Source: Geobacter sp. (GTDB taxonomy: Bacteria; Desulfobacterota; Desulfuromonadia; Geobacterales; Geobacteraceae). From it: a stretch of DNA of 64,000 nucleotides. The notes beneath the pieces are model-generated. The model worked only from the letters and a program-made list of their open reading frames with translations. It searched no databases and was not told the DNA's origin. The stretch's first letter is position 1; each line of letters begins with the position of its first letter. Positions 41,992 through 49,416 of the stretch are shown in pieces. The DNA is taken from positions 62,001 through 126,000 of the forward strand of contig JACOUQ010000015.1 in NCBI GenBank assembly GCA_016177775.1, read 5' to 3'. Made by a program: the position numbers and the translations under genes.

Positions 41992-42642
41992 ATGTTATTG
42001 CCAAAAACACTGAAAAACGAAGACGGTTTGGCCCTCATAGTGTCATTGGTATTTCTGCTGATCACCCTGGTCATTGCCGGGGTAGTGAGCCAAACGACGA
42101 TCTCCGAAATTATTTTTTCCCGCAAGGAGGCAAGGGAGAAAATGGTCCTTGCCATGGCCGACGCCGGGTCCAAGGATGCCATCAGTTGGCTGAACTCCCA
42201 AGCTGCGCCGCCTGAAGGGGGTCTGGCCAAGATCAATGGTAAAAGTGCTTTTTACAAGGACGACAACACCATCTCGGGTACCACCACCTATTCCTGGTGG
42301 AGCGGCGTCACTCCCCCGACCGTCACTGGTTGGAGCTCCTACAAATTTCTGGATGCGCCGAACACAACTACCGACGTCTACCGGTACTACCCCTCCACCG
42401 CTGCTGGCTGGACAAATTACGTGGTGGAGGGCAATGCTCGTTACAGGTACTATATCGAGCATCTGCCGAGCGATTACTCGGATTCGACCGGGACCGCCAC
42501 CGCCCAGAGTATCAAGGTCGGAAACAAGTATGATGCCACCGGAGGAAACGCATACCGGATGTACCGGATCACGTCGGTCGGTTCGACATCGGATGACAGC
42601 ATAAAGAGATGCATCGAAATGAATTACGCCGTCAAGTACTGA
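41992..42642 (+). CDS. pilX: Type IV pilus assembly protein PilX
   Basis: 216 residues with the PilX N-terminal pattern KNEDGLALIVSLVFLLITLVIAGVVSQTTISEIIFSRKEAREKMVLAMADAG. Position +5 after the glycine is not Glu (LALIV), as in other PilX proteins, so processing by PilD is less certain. The C-terminal half is rich in Thr, Ser and Tyr, with paired Trp residues. Follows pilW by 24 nt and precedes pilY1 by 13 nt. Confidence 0.85.
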   Translation: MLLPKTLKNEDGLALIVSLVFLLITLVIAGVVSQTTISEIIFSRKEAREKMVLAMADAGSKDAISWLNSQAAPPEGGLAKINGKSAFYKDDNTISGTTTYSWWSGVTPPTVTGWSSYKFLDAPNTTTDVYRYYPSTAAGWTNYVVEGNARYRYYIEHLPSDYSDSTGTATAQSIKVGNKYDATGGNAYRMYRITSVGSTSDDSIKRCIEMNYAVKY

Positions 42643-42655
42643 CAGGAGCATTGCC

Positions 42656-45600
42656 ATGAGCCGCACTCTAAGGAACATTTCAACCGCCTATCTGACCCTC
42701 ATCGCATTCCTGGTCATCTTCGTATGCTACGCCCTGGCCTTGACCATTCCGTCCACGCCGCTCTTCGTCTCCACGGTGCAGCAGCCGAACGTCCTGCTGC
42801 TCCTGGACGTCTCTCCCACCATGCAGTGCACCGAGTGGGATTCCACCTACAATCCCGAGACAAGCAGCGCCACCTTCAGCAAGTTCGACCCGAACTACGA
42901 CTGGAACGTGCTGGTCAAGGTGGGGAGCAAACTCATCATGGTCTACCACGACGATGCCGGCGCGGTGAAGGCAGACAAGGAAAACATTGGTGGCCTGGAC
43001 ATCACGATTGACTCCAAAACCGTCACATTCCCCGACCCAGCAACCGGCAAGGCCCGCGCCTATTTCCCCGTCGCCGTCGGCAGCATTCCGGCCGGGGAAT
43101 ACCCCTGTTATATCTATGACGGGAAGTATATGAACTGGGCATTTGATAACGGCAAAAACATTTCAAGCCATACCAATACCCGGATCGGGTCCATCATCGA
43201 CCCGTCATCCACCAACAGCCTCAATCAGTTCGTAAAGAACAACCCAACGTTCCGGTTCGGCCTGATGGCGACCGGGCCCAACGGCACCAACAGCGGCGTC
43301 CTCAAGAATGCGTGCGGCGATCTGACCGCCAGCAACGTGGATATAGTCCTGGGCAAGGACGATCCGGACACTACGTACACGAACACCGAATATCTTCTTG
43401 ATCCCGACAACCCCAATTCCTTTTACAAGAAGAACCGCGTCTATATCCTCGGATCCGGCTCCTCCGACACCGTCAACGACTGCCAGATCGGCGAGGCCCT
43501 CACCGAAACCTGGCAGGTATTCAAGGGGGGGACATCGGAATACGACAACACCAAGACTTATACCTCGCCGATTTCCGCCTCCTGTCAGGCGAACTTCGTG
43601 GTTCTCTTCTCCAGCGGCCGCCCCCATTTGGACAACGTCTATGACAAGTATTCCATCACGACCAGTTCCAGCGACGATTTCGCCACTACAGCCCCGATCT
43701 CATCGGGGGTCACTTACGCGGCGACCAACTTCGACACCCGCGCTCCGGCCATCGCCGCGTACATGAAACTCCACAATCCCTCCGCCATCGCAAACAGCAA
43801 GTCAATTCTTACCTATACTGTGGGAGTGGGGTACAACTACCCTTCGGCCACGGATTCCACCAGACTCTTGCAGAAAATCGCTGCCGATGGGGGCGGGGTG
43901 TTCAGCACGGTGAACAGTACATCAGGTCTGGGCGCGGCCCTGAACGCCGTCGGGGCCGGGGTGGTCCAGGCAATTTCATCCGCCAGCTCTGTTGCGGTCA
44001 ATACCGCCTTCCTCCAGACCAACACCCAGCTCTTCACAGCCCAATTCCTCCCTGGCGTATGGACAGGGGACGTTATCGCCAAGGATATCGATCCGACGAA
44101 CGGTAATATCAGCGTATCCAATGCCTGGAGCGCATCGGTGCTTCTCGCCAGTCGGACCGAGGCCTCCCGTGATATCTTCACCACGTATAGCACCTCGTCC
44201 AACCGGTACACCTACACATCCTTCCACACTGACGCGGCGGGGACCCTTCAGTCCTGGCTCGGGACAGTCGATTCGACCGACACCGAAAAGGTCATCAAGA
44301 CCGTGCGCGGCACCTATAGCGGTGACGGTATCTTTGCCAACGGTTACCGGGAACTCCCTAAAGAGGGCGGAAACATCAAGAAGCTCGGCGATGTTGTCAG
44401 TTCCTCGCCGGTCTATGTCGGATCGCCACCTTTCTATTACAGCTATGCCGGTTACCGTAACTTCCAGGTGAGCAACCAGGGGCGCAAGGGAATGGTCTAT
44501 ATCGGCGGCAACGACGGGATGCTGCACGCCTTTCATGCCGGCACCGCTGAGGACACCACCACTTTCGGCACGGAGGGAGGAAAGAAGGGTGGGGAAGTCT
44601 GGGCCTATATCCCCAACAACCTGATGAGGGGGCCGAACCCTGTTCTTCCCGTGAATGGCGACGCGATCAACAATACCCCTCGCCGCATCAGGAGCCTGGC
44701 CCGCCCCGACAACTATGCCGCGTTCTCCAACCCTGTGCAGTACGGCACCGCCTCCCTGCCGCACCAGATGATGGTGAACGGTACCGCCACCACGGGTGAC
44801 GCGGTGGTGGGGTTCCAGAACTATTCAACACCCAAGTGGGGGACAGTGGTCATCGGCACCGAGCGCGAGGGCGGCAAGGGAATATTCGCCCTGAACGTAA
44901 CCGACCCGCGCAAGCCGAACAGTAGCGCCAACGCCCTGGGGCAGACCGGGGTGACCCCGATGTGGGAGTATTCCGACTATCACGATCAGGCCATGGGGTA
45001 TACCTATTCCTCGGTGGCCATAGCCAGGCTCCGTTACTCCGCCCCCCTGGACGGCGGCTTTGTCCCGCTGGATACATGGGTGGCCATATTCGGCAACGGC
45101 TACAATTCCAAGGAAGGGAAGGCCTACCTGATGGTGGTGGACATCAAGACAGGCAAGCTGATCAAGAAGATGCCCACAGACAACACGCTGGACAACGGTC
45201 TGTCGTCGCCGGCGGTAATCGTCGACTCCAGCGGATACGTCAAGTATGCCTATGCCGGAGACCTCAAGGGGAGGCTCTACCGGTTTGATTTCAAGTCATC
45301 CGATGCCGATGCGCCGTCCGGGAGTGGCTTGGCAAAATGGAACAACTACGTGGGCTCGTGGACCTCTACGCTGCTGTTTAACCAGATACAGCCGATTACG
45401 TCCGCACCTGACGTTGCCTATGACGGGAGCAAGTACCTAGTGCTGTTCGGCACAGGGCAGTACCTGGACAGCGCCGACATCGGCCCCACGGACATTCAGA
45501 CCTTCTACTGCGTTTTCGATACCGGCTCCTACAGCGGCCTTACCCGTTCCAATCTTGCCCCCCGGACTCTTAACGAGGATTCGATCGGCACCAAGAGCAT

Positions 45601-46096
45601 ACGGTACGTTACGGGCTCAGCCCTGGGGACGAACGATAAGGGGTGGTATCTGGACCTTAAGGACCCCGATCTTGCGGCCACCGGAGAGCGGGTCGTCACC
45701 GACCCGGTGGCCTACTCCGGGAACGTGATCTTCACGTCGTTCATCCCGACGACCACTGCCTGTGAGTACGGTGGTTATAGCTGGCTGAACGTGGTGGACT
45801 TCAAGACCGGGCTCCAGCCGGCGAAGACCGACCTGGACATAACCGGCGAGGGGACGATTGATTCGTCCGACACGATCACGGTGGGCGGCACGGTCTACAA
45901 TCCTTCCAGCCTCAAGTTCGTCGGCGCCGGGATGGCATCGAGCCCGACGGTGCTCAGTGCAAGCGGAGGGATCGCCTACAAGTATACGACCCTCAGTTCC
46001 GGCGTGGTCGTCAAGACAACGGAAACCGGCTCTGCGGCGGCTGGTAGCAATTTTATCCGGGCGTGGCGGGAAATTTTCCCGTATCAGGGAATATAA
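42656..46096 (+). CDS. pilY1: PilY1, pilus tip adhesin / assembly factor
   Basis: 1,146 residues. Signal-like N-terminal helix (YLTLIAFLVIFVCYALALT), then a VWA-like region starting NVLLLLDVSPTMQ, whose metal-site motif reads DVSPT rather than DxSxS. The C-terminal half is the PilY1 beta-propeller: RKGMVYIGGNDGMLHAFHAGT, VWAYIPNNLM, GKGIFALNVTDPRKPN and LVLFGTGQYL, with a Ca-binding-type loop possible near DLDITGEGTIDSSDT. PilY1 sits at the pilus tip with minor pilins, aids extension, and in some species senses surfaces. It is the last gene before the GEMM riboswitch. Confidence 0.9.
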   Translation: MSRTLRNISTAYLTLIAFLVIFVCYALALTIPSTPLFVSTVQQPNVLLLLDVSPTMQCTEWDSTYNPETSSATFSKFDPNYDWNVLVKVGSKLIMVYHDDAGAVKADKENIGGLDITIDSKTVTFPDPATGKARAYFPVAVGSIPAGEYPCYIYDGKYMNWAFDNGKNISSHTNTRIGSIIDPSSTNSLNQFVKNNPTFRFGLMATGPNGTNSGVLKNACGDLTASNVDIVLGKDDPDTTYTNTEYLLDPDNPNSFYKKNRVYILGSGSSDTVNDCQIGEALTETWQVFKGGTSEYDNTKTYTSPISASCQANFVVLFSSGRPHLDNVYDKYSITTSSSDDFATTAPISSGVTYAATNFDTRAPAIAAYMKLHNPSAIANSKSILTYTVGVGYNYPSATDSTRLLQKIAADGGGVFSTVNSTSGLGAALNAVGAGVVQAISSASSVAVNTAFLQTNTQLFTAQFLPGVWTGDVIAKDIDPTNGNISVSNAWSASVLLASRTEASRDIFTTYSTSSNRYTYTSFHTDAAGTLQSWLGTVDSTDTEKVIKTVRGTYSGDGIFANGYRELPKEGGNIKKLGDVVSSSPVYVGSPPFYYSYAGYRNFQVSNQGRKGMVYIGGNDGMLHAFHAGTAEDTTTFGTEGGKKGGEVWAYIPNNLMRGPNPVLPVNGDAINNTPRRIRSLARPDNYAAFSNPVQYGTASLPHQMMVNGTATTGDAVVGFQNYSTPKWGTVVIGTEREGGKGIFALNVTDPRKPNSSANALGQTGVTPMWEYSDYHDQAMGYTYSSVAIARLRYSAPLDGGFVPLDTWVAIFGNGYNSKEGKAYLMVVDIKTGKLIKKMPTDNTLDNGLSSPAVIVDSSGYVKYAYAGDLKGRLYRFDFKSSDADAPSGSGLAKWNNYVGSWTSTLLFNQIQPITSAPDVAYDGSKYLVLFGTGQYLDSADIGPTDIQTFYCVFDTGSYSGLTRSNLAPRTLNEDSIGTKSIRYVTGSALGTNDKGWYLDLKDPDLAATGERVVTDPVAYSGNVIFTSFIPTTTACEYGGYSWLNVVDFKTGLQPAKTDLDITGEGTIDSSDTITVGGTVYNPSSLKFVGAGMASSPTVLSASGGIAYKYTTLSSGVVVKTTETGSAAAGSNFIRAWREIFPYQGI

Positions 46097-46171
46097 CCAG
46101 TGCACCAAAGATCATTGAGTTGTACCGATAGTTGTGATATACAATCTGTCAGTTCATAGCAGTTGTTTAAC

Positions 46172-46249
46172 CGATAACGACAATACTCAACCACCCGCGA
46201 GGGTGGGGCGGAAAGCCCACAGGGTCTCTTGAAGACAGCCGGGTTGCCG
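46172..46249 (+). promoter_or_regulatory. GEMM-I riboswitch aptamer, A20 variant (predicted 3',3'-cGAMP sensing)
   Basis: P1 CGATAAC (46172-46178) / GTTGCCG (46243-46249). P2 CCACCC-GCGA-GGGTGG (46191-46206) with a GNRA loop. Conserved GGGGCGGAAAGCC (46205-46217). P3 GTCT/AGAC in CACAGGGTCTCTTGAAGAC, then AGCCGGG. Aligned to the Vibrio Vc2 aptamer, A18, A47 and C92 are kept (46183, 46212, 46239), but position 20, which is G in c-di-GMP sensors, is A (46185). A20 is the hallmark of GEMM-Ib aptamers that prefer cyclic AMP-GMP, known from Geobacter. It lies between pilY1 and xre-pilMNOPQ. Confidence 0.88.
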
Positions 46250-46295
46250 AATTATCAACATGATGATTGATGATCGGTCCCGGCTGTTTTGTTTT
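46235..46295 (+). terminator. Expression platform: terminator overlapping the aptamer 3' half
   Basis: ACAGCCGGG (46235-46243) pairs perfectly with CCCGGCTGT (46279-46287). Inward it extends through CCGAATTATCAA / TTGATGATCGG, and TTTTGTTTTT follows. The 5' arm contains the aptamer segment AGCCGGG next to C92 and the first base of P1. Ligand-stabilised folding should therefore prevent termination, giving an ON switch. Confidence 0.85.
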
Positions 46296-46342
46296 TAATT
46301 CCATTCAAAAGCATCTAATTGTTTTCAATTTAAAGAAATTAC

Positions 46343-46370
46343 TTGACAATCATTTCAATTGAATTAAACT
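46343..46370 (+). promoter_or_regulatory. Promoter with embedded palindromic operator before the xre gene
   Basis: TTGACA (46343-46348), 16-bp spacer, TAAACT (46365-46370). The spacer holds the perfect palindrome TTCAATTGAA (46354-46363). TTTCAATT also occurs exactly 30 bp earlier (46323-46330 versus 46353-46360), about three helical turns. This fits an operator for the small XRE protein encoded just downstream. If active, it gives a second entry to the pilM operon that bypasses the riboswitch. Confidence 0.55.
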
Positions 46371-46402
46371 CCCTGCAAAATCGCTTAAAAGCAGGGAATG
46401 CC

Positions 46403-46603
46403 ATGAAATATAAAAACAATGTGAAACGGCTCCGTGAGGCGAAGCTGGTCAGCAAATCGGAGCTCGCCAGGCTGGCCGGCGTGTCGCCGGCCACAATCGA
46501 CCGGATCGAGCGCGGCGAGGAGTGCCGCATGGAGACGAAGCGAAAGATCATCCTGGCGCTCGGCTATTCGCTGGAAGAAAAAGACAAGGTATTTCAGGAC
46601 TAA
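46403..46603 (+). CDS. Small XRE-family helix-turn-helix regulator
   Basis: 66 residues (MKYKNNVKRLREAKLVSKSELARLAGVSPATIDRIERGEECRMETKRKIILALGYSLEEKDKVF), essentially a single HTH_3 domain with the recognition helix SPATIDRIERG. No effector domain. It is the first gene after the riboswitch and lies 17 nt before pilM. The palindrome in its promoter suggests autoregulation. The ATG at 46403 follows GCAGGGA. Targets unknown; control of pilMNOPQ or of itself is the simplest guess. Confidence 0.85.
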   Translation: MKYKNNVKRLREAKLVSKSELARLAGVSPATIDRIERGEECRMETKRKIILALGYSLEEKDKVFQD

Positions 46604-46620
46604 TACCATAGGACTTGGCG

Positions 46621-47673
46621 ATGTTATTCAAGAAATCGAAAGACATACTCGGCATCGACATCGGTTCCAGCGCCATCAAACTGGTGCAGCTAAGGGAGTC
46701 CAAGGGGGGGTATCAGCTCGTCAATATCGGCCTTGTCCCGCTTCCTCCCGAGGCCATTGTCGACAACAGCCTCATGGACACATCATCCATTGTCGAGGCG
46801 CTCAAATCGCTGGTGCAAGGTGTCGGCACAAAGATCAAGTCCGCCGCTGCCGCGATATCCGGCAGTTCGGTCATTATTCGAAAGATCAGCCTGCCGGCCA
46901 TGACCGAGGAGGAGCTGGAGGACCAGATACAGTGGGAGGCGGAGCAGTATATCCCCTTTGACATCAACGACGTGAACCTTGATTTTCAGATTCTCGATAC
47001 GTCGCTTACCGATGCCAGCAAGATGAACGTGCTCCTGGTGGCTAGCAAGAAGGAGATCATCAACGATTACGTGACCGTTTTTGCCGAGGCGGATCTGAAG
47101 CTGGACGTCATTGATGTGGATGCCTTTGCTGTCCAATGCGCATACGAGGTCAACTATGATGTGGTGCCGGACGAGGTCGTGGCACTGGTCAACATCGGGG
47201 CGAACGTCGCGAACCTGAACATCATTAAGGACGGCCTCTCGCTCTTTACCCGCGATATCCAGATGGGGGGGAACCTTTACAACGAGGAGATCCAGCGGCA
47301 GTTCGGCATCAAGGGGGAAGAGGCCGAGCAGATCAAACTTCACGGAGGGGGAGAAGACCCCCTGAGGTTGCAGGAGATTGTCGGACGGATCAATGACTCC
47401 ATTGCCATGGAAATCAGGCGCTCCATCGATTTCTACATATCCACGGCAGCCGAGGAAAAGGTTCACAAGCTTTTCCTGAGCGGTGGGGCCGCGAAGATCG
47501 CCGGCCTGCTCGACTCCGTTGCGCAGCGGCTCAATGTCCCGGTGGCCCTGCTGGATCCTTTGTTGCGAGTTCGTTACAACGAGAAAGAATTCGACCCTGA
47601 ATACATACAAGAAATCGGGCCTTTTATGGCGGTTGCGACTGGGCTGGCGACAAGGAGGCTCGGGGATAAATGA
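46621..47673 (+). CDS. pilM: Type IV pilus inner-membrane platform ATPase-like protein PilM
   Basis: 350 residues with an actin-like fold: ILGIDIGSSAIKLVQL (phosphate 1), EQYIPFDINDVNLDFQIL, VVALVNIGANVANLNIIKDG (phosphate 2) and KLFLSGGAAKIAGLLDSVAQRL (adenosine). PilM is cytoplasmic and binds the N-terminal tail of PilN; here that tail starts MIRINLLPVRAAKKKE, the expected binding peptide. The ATG at 46621 gives MLFKKSKDILGID. pilN overlaps its stop (ATGA). Confidence 0.95.
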   Translation: MLFKKSKDILGIDIGSSAIKLVQLRESKGGYQLVNIGLVPLPPEAIVDNSLMDTSSIVEALKSLVQGVGTKIKSAAAAISGSSVIIRKISLPAMTEEELEDQIQWEAEQYIPFDINDVNLDFQILDTSLTDASKMNVLLVASKKEIINDYVTVFAEADLKLDVIDVDAFAVQCAYEVNYDVVPDEVVALVNIGANVANLNIIKDGLSLFTRDIQMGGNLYNEEIQRQFGIKGEEAEQIKLHGGGEDPLRLQEIVGRINDSIAMEIRRSIDFYISTAAEEKVHKLFLSGGAAKIAGLLDSVAQRLNVPVALLDPLLRVRYNEKEFDPEYIQEIGPFMAVATGLATRRLGDK

Positions 47674-48218
47674 TCCGTATCAACCTGTTGCCCGTCAGGG
47701 CCGCGAAAAAAAAGGAAACCGCAAAACAGCAGCTTTCCATTCTCGGTCTGTCGATCGTCGGTGTTTTGCTGATTTTCGCTGTGCTTTATTTAACGATGCT
47801 CGCCAAGATCAGTACGGCAAAGGATGAAATTTCACGTGCCGACAGTGAGCTTCAGCAGCTCAAGACAAAGATCGGCGAGATCAATAACATCAAGAAGCTG
47901 AAGGACGACGTTCAGAAAAAACTTGACGTTCTCAACCGGCTGCGCAAGGGCAAAACCGGTCCGGCCCTAAGACTTGCGGCGCTTAGCGATGCAGTGCCGG
48001 AAAAACTATGGTTGACAAGCTATTCCGAAGGCGAGGATTCCGTAAAGCTTGGCGGCATAGCATTTTCCGAAGAGCTGATCGCAACCTTCATGCGTAATCT
48101 GGAGGCTTCGGAGCATTATGCCGGTGTCGAGCTGATAGTTTCCGAACAGGTGGAAATCGCCGGCGTGAAGGGGAAGAAATTCGAAATCACATGCAAGTTG
48201 GAACCTCCAAAGAAGTAA
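47670..48218 (+). CDS. pilN: Type IV pilus alignment protein PilN
   Basis: 182 residues. The conserved MIRINLLPVR cytoplasmic tail binds PilM. One membrane segment (LSIVGVLLIFAVLYLTML) is followed by a coiled coil (EISRADSELQQLKTKIGEINNIKKLKDDVQKKLDVLNRL) and a ferredoxin-like periplasmic domain. Forms the alignment complex with PilO. Translationally coupled to pilM. Confidence 0.94.
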   Translation: MIRINLLPVRAAKKKETAKQQLSILGLSIVGVLLIFAVLYLTMLAKISTAKDEISRADSELQQLKTKIGEINNIKKLKDDVQKKLDVLNRLRKGKTGPALRLAALSDAVPEKLWLTSYSEGEDSVKLGGIAFSEELIATFMRNLEASEHYAGVELIVSEQVEIAGVKGKKFEITCKLEPPKK

Positions 48219-48293
48219 GCCGACCAGCCGCCGAAGAAAAAAATCGACAAACGACAGGATGAAGAACACTATCCGCGCTAACCGGTGATAATT

Positions 48294-48893
48294 ATGGACC
48301 CTCGCATAGAAAAAACCCTCAAACTGCCGACAAAACAGAAAATCGCCCTGCTGATCCTGATCATTCTGGGTATTGGTGCTGCCCTCTATTTTTCCCTGTA
48401 TATGCCGAAGCTGAATGAGTACAAGGAACTGCAGGCCTCTTTGGAGAAGAAGCAGAAAGAGGTGGACGAAAACCGGAAGATCGCCGACAATCTCCCGAAA
48501 TTCAAGCAGGAGTTCGAAAACCTCAATCTTGAGCTCCAGAAGGCACTCACCGAGCTTCCAAACCAGAAGGAGATCCCTTCGCTTTTGACGAGCATTACGG
48601 GCGCCGGGAAAAGTGCGGGTCTGGATTTTCTCATTTTCCGGCCAAAACCCGAGGAGCCCAAGGATTTTTATGCCGCTGTTCCGGTGGATATAACCGTTGC
48701 GGGTTCTTTCCATAACACGGCGGCATTTTTCAAGGCTGTAGCTGAATTGCCACGCATCGTCAACATCAACAATGTCGTATTTTCGGACCCTAAAAATGTC
48801 GGCGGTCGCATGATGCTGAAGGTGACCTGCCTGTCCACCACATTCCGATTCGTTGAGAAGAAAGAGACCAAGGATGAAAAGAAGGGGAAATAA
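48294..48893 (+). CDS. pilO: Type IV pilus alignment protein PilO
   Basis: 199 residues. One membrane helix (KIALLILIILGIGAALYFSLY), coiled coil (LNEYKELQASLEKKQKEVDENRKIADNLPKFKQEFENL) and a periplasmic domain with LPNQKEIPSLLTSITGAGKSAGL and DFYAAVPVDITVAGSFHNTAAFFKAVAELPRIVNI, typical of PilO. Partner of PilN and PilP. The ATG at 48294 is chosen over a GTG nine bases upstream; neither has a strong ribosome-binding site. Confidence 0.93.
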   Translation: MDPRIEKTLKLPTKQKIALLILIILGIGAALYFSLYMPKLNEYKELQASLEKKQKEVDENRKIADNLPKFKQEFENLNLELQKALTELPNQKEIPSLLTSITGAGKSAGLDFLIFRPKPEEPKDFYAAVPVDITVAGSFHNTAAFFKAVAELPRIVNINNVVFSDPKNVGGRMMLKVTCLSTTFRFVEKKETKDEKKGK

Positions 48894-49404
48894 ACCCATA
48901 ATGCATGCCGTGTTTTTGCTGGCCGCAATGCTTCTTTTTGCCGGCGGCTGCAAGAAAAAGGAGGAAGCGCCACCTCCGCCACCTCCGTCCAAGCCGCATA
49001 AGCCTGTTCAGAAAGCGGTTACTTCGGCAGCAGCGTTAGTGGAGCCTTCTCTGGACTTTACCAATAGAAAAGACCCGTTCCGCCCCTTTGTCGTCGTGGC
49101 TCCGAAGCCCACGGCGCCGACAGGAAGGCGGCCGGTTCGGGAAGCTTTGCTCCCCATTCAGAATTATGATGTTTCCCAGTTCAAGGTGATAGGCATAGTG
49201 GCCGGTCTCAAGGAAAACAGTGCCATGATCGTCGATCCGACCGGGAAAGGGTATGTCGTCCGAAAGGGGATGCTGATCGGCAGGAATGAGGGCCGCATTA
49301 CCCGGATTACCCCTTCCGGAGTCGAGGTCTATGAGCAGTTTCGTGACGACAGCGGCAAGATAGTAAAAAGGACCATAAAACTCACTCTCCCAAGGAAACA
49401 GTAA
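48874..49404 (+). CDS. pilP: Type IV pilus lipoprotein PilP
   Basis: About 176 residues. Basic start MKRRGNKPIM, hydrophobic signal and lipobox-like LLFAGGC, then a proline-rich linker (EEAPPPPPPSKPHKP) and the PilP beta domain (YDVSQFKVIGIVAGLKENSAMIVDPTGKGYVVRKGMLIGRNEGRITRI). PilP links the PilN/PilO complex to PilQ. The start at 48874 overlaps pilO by 20 nt; ATG 48901 is an alternative with a shorter N-terminus. Confidence 0.9.
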   Translation: MKRRGNKPIMHAVFLLAAMLLFAGGCKKKEEAPPPPPPSKPHKPVQKAVTSAAALVEPSLDFTNRKDPFRPFVVVAPKPTAPTGRRPVREALLPIQNYDVSQFKVIGIVAGLKENSAMIVDPTGKGYVVRKGMLIGRNEGRITRITPSGVEVYEQFRDDSGKIVKRTIKLTLPRKQ

Positions 49405-49416
49405 GGAGATTACCCG

